From NCBI RefSeq assembly GCF_011397635.1, contig NC_064774.1, positions 2,374,720 through 2,438,719 on the forward strand: a DNA stretch of 64,000 nt. The letters are read 5' to 3'. The notes beneath the pieces were generated by a model. That model did no database searches. It saw only the letters and a list, made by a program, of their open reading frames with translations, and had not been told where the DNA came from. Positions 57,225 to 64,000 of this stretch are shown here, piece after piece. The DNA comes from Epinephelus fuscoguttatus. Its lineage: Eukaryota; Chordata; Actinopteri; Perciformes; Serranidae. A program made the translations under genes and the position numbers. Within the stretch, counting starts at the first letter, position 1. The number at the start of each line of letters is the position of its first letter.

Positions 57225-58300
57225 CGTCCCTCCATAACAATGTACTTTAAAGATATTTTATGATTGATGAATAGAGCTGGTCTTTGGGTTTTGAACATCT
57301 ACGCTCAGGCTGACACTGAGAAGGAAGAAGAGAAGATAATCCACCAGCAAGTTTGCTTCACTTTATCTCTCTCTTTACCTCTTTTTATGCCTCTGCACTG
57401 GCAGTAGCCCTGGACAGAGGCATAATGTTTTCGGGTTGTCCATGTGTCCATATGTAAGTTCGTCTGTCCATTCTTGTGAACACAATATCTCAAGAACGCC
57501 TCAAGGGAATTTCTTCAAATTTGGAACAAACGTACACTTGGACTTGAGGGTGAACTGATTGATTTTGGTCGTTAAAGGCTAAAGGTCTCTGTGACCTTGT
57601 TCATTTTACTCTGGTGAACACAATATCTCAAGAACACCTTGAGGTAATTACCTCAAATTTGGGTCTGCTGATAGTGCCCTCGGCTCATCAGTCAGCTCCA
57701 CCCCTTGCTCCTCAACAGAATCGGCTTCTTGGCCAAACGTGGTCATTAATTATCTTTACAGTTAATGGTAAAAAGTGACAGTGAAGAGTGCAGCGTTTTA
57801 CACAAAGGTCAACATTTTTCAACTCTGCAACCAGAAACAAAACCAAGACATGCATCACTGAGTCAGGAATGATGAAGTTGCTCAGGGCCTCATCATGCTG
57901 CTGCTGTCTGTAGTGGAGTGTAAATACACCGCACTCCCGAGTCTCATTGCAGCACTGGCCTCAGGAAAAAAATGCTTTGGATGACACACAACTCTGCCAA
58001 GTAGTTCATCCAGAGATAACATGAAGATTTTTTTTTCTCATCGACCAATCAGCTGGTTGAAAAAAAAAGCAGAATTTCATTTGTCCAGAATTTTCTTTAA
58101 TTGACTGCAGCCCACAAATATACTGATGATTCTTTTTACACTTTCCAAGTAATAAATATAATTTTTAGTGTAAAAATTATTTATAAAGAATTTCTGACAA
58201 CAGCTCAGACATAACTGTCTTGAGCAAAGGATGTCTTTCTTTCCAGAAACTACATTCAGTTAATCAGTGCAGTTTGGTTGCTGATTTGGCTGCTTATCAA
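57225..58300 (+). pseudogene. Ghost lectin locus on the opposite strand (copy 3)
   Basis: Part of tandem unit Z and nearly identical to copy 2, with the same TATA deletion. The shared lesion shows the locus was already dead before it was triplicated. Confidence 0.6.
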
Positions 58301-59849
58301 CACCATCAACAGTTGAAGCAACAGCACATAGTTGAAGGCAATAAATCCTGACTGCCTGAGTGCTGCAGTGTGCACCAGAATCCATATTTTGCCTGAGAAT
58401 AATCATGTTTTTACATTTTTTTAGTATCAAAGTAGTCATAGTTGTAATTCAACATACGTAATGTTGCCAAGTTGCCAAAATTTAAGCAAATATAGTCTAA
58501 ACTAAAGTTATATCCTACAGCTATCTCATCACCACTCCATGCAACAGAAGACTTCCTGTTTACATCCACCAAACCATCACGTGCACTGTAGTTCCACAAC
58601 TTGGATCATGGTTATATTCACTAAATAGTATTAGGCCATAGAGTAAAGTTACGAGTGACAAAATCCGTTCATATAAACTTTCATCATGTTGTATCATCTA
58701 TATATTTTTTAACAGTAGGAAAGTTCTTTTATTCCTGGAACGCTGACATGGTTCCAAATGGCTCACCAGTCATGTTTCCATAAACCTATTTTTACTTGCA
58801 TTTTGAAGTATCACATTAGAACGTATGGAAATAGCGAAATGCAATAAAACTTCCTCAGTTGCACAAAAAAGTTTTTACACTCGTGCGACGTGGTTTTTGT
58901 CCTACTTGAAAAAGAGTTCATGTGAAGTGACCCTATGGGGATGAATAAAGTTATTCTTCTTCTGTGGAAGTGTTCAGAGGCTTCCAGGTGCAGATGTGCG
59001 TAGAGTCACAAGTCAGTCTTTAGACACTTTGCTTGACTAAAGACTGAAGTCTCTCTCCCTGATTTTGTGTTTGGATGGGTGGATACAATTTCAGAGTTTA
59101 AAAAAACTCCCTACGTTGCAGAATCAATAGTAAATCCGCAGGGCGGTCCTTCGGTGCCTCGCTGAACTCTTGTCCTCGTAAACATAGTCCGACAGCGTTA
59201 AAAGTTTTAAACAAAGGTGTTTAAACAGAGGTGTTGCTTTGTTGCTGGCTGTTTTCTCCGGTGTGTTAAACACACTTTAGAAAGGAGTGTCCCCAGACTA
59301 TCTGAAGACGGAGATCTCTGATTGTCTGGTGGCGAGACTAAGATGTGCGTAACTGTGTCGATGTGCAGGATGTGGCTGGTGAAGGGTTTTTATGCTATTT
59401 ACTCTGTGCAAATACTTTTTAAGGATGTTGTCTTAATAAGTCTCCTCTCTTGTCTGAAAATTCTCTCAAAGCTTCAGTGCAAAGCCAGGGAACAGATCCA
59501 AAACAATCGAACAAGTGAGCCACGTGTCACGAGATTACCACCATCATACCACAAAGTGTAGTGTCAGGGCCATATCCAAGGCTTATTACTGGTTTAGTGG
59601 AACAGCTTTAAAACAACACACAGGAAACAATGACAGTATCATCATTAGTCAAGTTACATTCAAACATAGAGCAAATTTTAACTGAATGTCCAAAAAACAG
59701 CAAAAGAAAATACAAATTAATGTCTGTTTCCATCCATTAGTGTTGTGTGAATATAAGAGGTTGGTTAGTTTGACTCACAGGATGTAGACTGTGGTTATCA
59801 GCCTGCCATTAGCTGCCTATTTCAGACACAATTCACCTCAGAGCTTAGA

Positions 59850-60325
59850 TCCGGGCCCGCGGACCCAAGCCGGGTCGGGCTGGGAGCCCCCCTCCCTCTG
59901 ACGGGCCCAGGCCGGGCCGGTCAGATATGACGCTTTTTTTTTTTTTTTTTAAGCTATGATTTGATAATGTTATAGGCTATGTATTGTAGCGACCCTGCAG
60001 TAAATGTTCTGTTATAATGTCAATGTTCTGTGAGTTAATGGCATGTTTGGGATTGAATGAGGGGCGGGGTGCGAGTGTGACGGGGATGAGGAGGAGCTGT
60101 GTGAGTGCGCGTGCTGGTGTGTGTATGAGCGAGCTGGAGTTACAGCTAAGTTGTTGTTTGTTGGTTGTTTTGGCGTGGTTACGGCCAACAGTAACCTGTA
60201 CTGTTCAGTAATAAACGGTGGTTTAATTGCCAAATAACTGCGTCATCCTTTCCAAACGTCCAATGTTGCAACATTGTGCGCGCACAGCCCTTCACCACCT
60301 GGATAAACAAAACACCTGATTTGCA
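59850..60325. mobile_element. GC-rich insertion and LTR-like segment at the truncation point of lectin E
   Basis: A GC-rich stretch (gggcccgcggacccaagccg, 59,852-59,925) and a T-run are followed by tgtagcgaccctgcag at 59,985. A poly(A)-like aataaacggtgg lies near 60,210, and there is a possible end at ...acaaaaca near 60,314. The TG...CA ends and internal poly(A) signal suggest a solo retrotransposon LTR, but I see no target duplication. Lectin homology starts immediately after, at about 60,326, in the intron following exon 3. Confidence 0.35.
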
Positions 60326-60347
60326 ACAAATCCAAATCATCTTATAC

Positions 60348-60759
60348 CTCAGCTCGAGCCCAAGACATGGTTCGTGGAACAAAGAGGAAACAGCGGCCAT
60401 TAATCAGATTCCAACCACCGGGGCAAGATGCTGATCTCTCAATGACGTGATGCTCTCCTGAGGAAGACAAATAGAGATGAGGTAATATTGAGTCTGCAGA
60501 CAAAGTGTAAAGCAGTTAGGAAATACGTATTCACCTTCTTGAATGACTTCCACTGTCCCGTGTTCATCCTTCACCTCAGACAGAGCTGAACAGTTAAACA
60601 CAGCAGTTAGTGATTATTTCCATCGTGTCGCTGGATATAAACAGATGCACAGAATTTATGTTTGTCGTTTTGCTCACACACACATTGTTAACACTCACCA
60701 GCAGCTGTGGTCAATGCCATCATAGCACAAAGAAGTGCAAACACAGTCAGCGTCTTCAT
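60348..60759 (-). pseudogene. Lectin E: partial lectin, exons 1-3 only
   Basis: Exons 60,699-60,759, 60,535-60,585 and 60,348-60,457 are almost identical to exons 1-3 of lectin D, with the same signal peptide (MKTLTVFALLCAMMALTTAA), ATG, splice sites and TATA box (61,467-61,473). The start of the lectin domain (SCPGGWNLINGRCFLFVP) is intact and the exon 3 donor is GTATAAG. Homology to lectin D ends about 20 bp into intron 3, where the LTR-like segment begins. No exons 4-6 follow before lectin B. Its promoter may still drive transcripts. Its exon 3 ends in phase 0, compatible with lectin B exon 4. Confidence 0.78.
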
Positions 60760-61466
60760 CGTGGAGATGATGCAGATCTCAAAGTTGATAATTACCTTCA
60801 ACAAAGAAAAACAGACATGTCAGTAAAACTTCTGAAACAGCTGAGCTGTAGTGACTGTTGTCTTCTTCTGAATGGGAGAAAAAAGAAACATAAAACTGGA
60901 ATTTTGAATTGTGATGTCACAGTGAAGATGACCTTTGACCTTTTGGATTTAAAAATGTCATTACTTTGTTATTTTATTGTGTTAGACGTTTGTGTGAAAT
61001 TTTGTCATAATTAGCGTATGAACTCTTGACTAAAACATGTTTTGTGAGGCCACAGTGACCTTGACATTTGACCACCAAATTCTCATGAGGTCATCATTGA
61101 GTCCGAGTGGATGTTGGTGCCAAATTTGAGGAAATTCTCAAGATATCATGTTAATGAAAATGAGACAGATGTAAGGTCACAGAGACTTTCACATTTGACC
61201 ACCAAAAACTAATCACTTTATCCTTGAGTTCAAGTGGATGTTGGTGCCAAATTTGAAGAGATTCCCTCTAGGTGTTTTTGAGATATTGCATTCATGAGAA
61301 TGGACAGACAGATGGACAGATGGACCCAAAAACATAACATGCCGGCACGGAGGCATAAAAAGAGGTAAAGAAATAAAGCAAAGCAAACCTTCTGGTGGAT
61401 TATCTTCTCTTCCTCCTTCTCAGTGTCAGCCTGAGCGTTGATGCTGAACAAGCCCAAGACCAGCTC

Positions 61467-61473
61467 TTATATA
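61467..61473 (-). promoter_or_regulatory. TATA box of truncated lectin E
   Basis: TATATAA on the minus strand in the same context as lectin D (cactgTATATAAgagctgg), followed by an intact copy of the first non-coding exon with its GTTTGC donor near 61,389. Confidence 0.6.
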
Positions 61474-61904
61474 CAGTGAATTATCTATCCATCAATCATA
61501 AAACATGTTTAAAATACATCAGTTTACTCCACCCTAAATGATGATGGGTTAACCATCTGTAAAAGGTTATTAGATTTACAGCTGGTCAGTGCATCAACTG
61601 GCATCACCTCTCAGTCTCCCATTTACTTTGGAGGCTTGAAGGGTGACAGTTTGCCACCTGCAAGCTGTAAACAGTTAAATATGAAACGCTAATATAAACG
61701 GATAGAGCTAAACGTTTTAGGACTTGTCTTAAATTACAATTAATACCACAGGACAACTTGTTTCGCTTTGACAAAATGGAAGGCATCCTTTAAATTTGGC
61801 AAATATGGAAGACACTGGGTACATTTACATGCTTACTAAAATTCCACTATTATTTGTAATGCGACAATATTTTGAACTTGATGTGAGTCATGTAAACAGA
61901 ATAT

Positions 61905-62322
61905 CCTCTTATTATTGCACTACTATTATACTATTGCAACTCCCTCCTCACTGGCATCACCTCCCATGCCCGCCTCCTTACCCACACCCGGTCACGTGAA
62001 CACATCACTCCCTCCATTGCCTCCCCATCAAACAACGCATCAACTTTAAAATCCTCCTCCTCACTTTCAAAGCTCTTCACCACCTGGCCCCCCCCTACCT
62101 GTCTGACCTCCTCATCCCCCACCGCCCCTCCCGAGCCCTCCGATCTTCCTACACTCTCACCCTGACTGCACCAACATCCAGACTGAAAACCTTCGGCGAC
62201 AGAGCCTTCTCCAGAACAGCACCCCGACTATGGAACTCCCTCCCCCAACCTGTTCGCCACTCTCCCTCACTTCCCATATTCAAATCCCGCCTGAAAACCT
62301 ACCTCTTCTCCCAAGCCTCCAA
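61905..62322 (+). mobile_element. L2-type LINE 3' fragment, C-rich and little decayed
   Basis: Plus-strand frames give NSLLTGITSHARLLTHTRSR then, after frameshifts, PPYLSDLLIPHRPSRALRSS and RTAPRLWNSLPQPVRHSPSL with FKSRLKTYLFSQAS, the L2-clade reverse-transcriptase C-terminus. The equivalent place upstream of lectin D (about 33,000-33,195) lacks it, so it inserted after the D/E duplication and replaced local sequence. Confidence 0.75.
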
Positions 62323-63349
62323 GGTTCGTGTAGAAATGCATTGCCAAAAGAAAAGCCCATATTTCTGGTAGGAAGAATAAACACACCTACTTTATAACAT
62401 TATAAAAGACTTGGATATGAGCAGGTTCTTGGATATATGCAAATATCACAACACCCAGCTTTTCAAGAAGATGGCTGAAGAATTGAAAGGGAGAGGCTGT
62501 GCTCGCGCTGTCTAACAGGTCCCACAGGTCCACTACAGGTAGGAAACTTTAAAAAAAAATCCTGTTTTGATGCCAAGATGCAACGTGATTGATGTGATAA
62601 AGGCATGTGATAAGGACATGTAAACCTGAGTAATAGGAGAGTATTCATTTTCATTAGTCATGTAAACAGCTTTGAAGTAACTTATTCTATCTCTCTTTCT
62701 CTTTTCTGCCTCAGCAGGGGTTCAGTGTCTTGCACACTTTAACATCTGAAAAGTAGGAGGTGAGAACTGATCCCCTCACTCTGTGACCTGTAGATGCTGA
62801 CAACCCAATCTACCTCACAAACCAGAACCATCAACTTTACCACCTCCATCAGGTGTTTTCTGATGTAGGTGGTAAAGTTGATAGTTTTGTCCTGTCTCTT
62901 GTGCAGCAGTGTCATGTAGCTAGACCTATCTCCACAGTGCTGTTTGTGTCAGCACGAGACAAAGGTCTGGAATCACAGATTGTCATTCTGCTATAGGGAA
63001 AAAATGCTCTGGCTTGTTTCTGTGTCTTTAAAAGGATAGTGCACCCAAAACTGTAAATTCAGCCATTATCTACTCACCCATATGCCGAGGGAGGCTCAGG
63101 TGAAGTTTTAGAGTCCTCACATCACTTGTGGAGATCCAAGGGGAGAGGGGGTAGCAACACAACTCCACCTAATGGAGGCTGACGGCGCCCCAGATTGAAA
63201 GGTCCAAAAACACATAATTGAAACCATAAAATATCTCCATACTGCTCATCCATAGTGATCCAAGTGTCCTTAAGCCCCGGCATAAAAAAGTTTTTGGAAA
63301 AATGTCATTTCAACTCTGTTTTTAGCCTCATTGTAGCCTGTAGCTCTGA

Positions 63350-63490
63350 CTGCCTCTTTGTGCACTGAGCTCATGTGTGTGCGCTTGCGCGTGAGACCAG
63401 CGAAAGCTCGTGAACACACATGTAGGCAGTGCCCGTGTCTCACGGTCTCGCGCAAACGCACACATGTGAGCGCGGACCACAGACAGGCAG
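63350..63490. repeat. GC-rich imperfect hairpin within repeat R3
   Basis: The segment gagctcatgtgtgtgcgctt...gcgcaaacgcacacatgtga folds back on itself around a tagg/gtgcc loop region. It begins ctgactgcctctttgtgcac and ends gaccacagacaggcagt, adding to the R3 element upstream of lectin E. The R3 copy at 34.1 kb lacks this part. Confidence 0.5.
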
Positions 63491-64000
63491 TGACTAATGA
63501 TGATACTGTTTCCTGTGTGTTGTTTTACATCTGTTCCACTTAACCACTAATGAGCCTTGGATACGGCCCTGACACTGCACTTTGTGGTATGATGGTGGTA
63601 ATCTCCTGAAGACGTGGCTCACTTGTTTGATTGTTTTGGATCTGTTCCCTGGCTTTACACAGAAGCTTTGACAACATTTTGAAAGAGGAGATAAAACCCA
63701 CTGAGACAACATCCTTGTTTAATATTTTAACCTTTGTTTGCACAGAGTAAATATCACCTAAAATAACAAATATCACCTTTAATCAACTACACCCTGCACA
63801 CTGACACCGACTCAGAACTACAAACAGCAGCACTTCCATCTCTGTTAATCCAGATGCTGTCATCCTTTTAAAATACTTTTTTTTCTCCGTAGAAAGCAGT
63901 CCTCATGGAAACACACGTTTGAAATATTGCTAAAAAGAAATGTAAATGAGGTTTTGAGCAAACAAATGAATATATGCAAAGCATAGTTTCATTGGAAGCT

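Larger units (their letters stand above)
53594..59842. repeat. Tandem duplication of a 2.9-3.3-kb unit upstream of lectin B
   Basis: Unit Y (about 53,594-56,572) and unit Z (about 56,915-59,842) are nearly identical and in the same orientation. Related DNA also lies upstream of lectin A (about 26,390-28,680). Each unit holds a ghost lectin (plus strand), repeat R2 and a TATA-less promoter block P. Unit Z has a small deletion at about 59,212-59,230 relative to unit Y at about 55,905-55,955. No living exon is present in either unit. Confidence 0.75.

Overview
This window is vertebrate nuclear DNA, almost certainly from a ray-finned (teleost) fish. The supported genes are split by GT-AG introns. 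The main family is the ladderlectin / type-II antifreeze-like C-type lectin family typical of teleosts. The intergenic DNA is packed with L2-type LINE tails, a Penelope-like element, hAT debris and many short inverted-repeat transposons. The species cannot be named from the sequence alone.

Layout. 1-3 kb (minus): the 5' end of a gene whose first two coding exons encode a SAM-like domain; it runs off the left edge. 3-10 kb: transposon and LINE debris with no credible host gene. 10.8-14.1 kb (plus): a small B7/butyrophilin-like gene with signal-peptide, one Ig C-like and transmembrane exons. I find no IgV exon, but the exon phases still join. Its first intron carries a 175-bp hairpin and a degenerate minisatellite.

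15.6-64 kb: a rearranged lectin cluster with all coding copies on the minus strand. Lectin A (16,278-24,461), lectin D (29,625-31,974) and lectin B (48,154-51,671) are complete six-exon genes with consistent phases. A also has a duplicated exon 2. Lectin C (37,931-39,375) keeps only exons 5-6 and lectin E (60,348-60,759) only exons 1-3. TATA boxes sit upstream of A, B, D and E. Between the genes lie non-coding remnants of lectin loci: opposite-strand pieces of promoter, 5'UTR and last intron without coding exons, in three copies, and a promoter-proximal block in seven copies on both strands. A 2.9-3.3-kb unit is tandemly doubled at 53.6-59.8 kb.

The most striking feature is the linker between propeptide and lectin domain in A and B. 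Exon 3 carries an 18-bp tandem repeat. It encodes a lysine/leucine/phenylalanine-rich cationic segment in A and a Lys-Pro-Arg-Pro-Cys-rich segment in B, and it is absent from D. Together A, B and D look like a small family of secreted, probably defence-related lectins whose sugar-binding domain is conserved while the N-terminal arm diversifies. All features come from reading the sequence; no database search was run.
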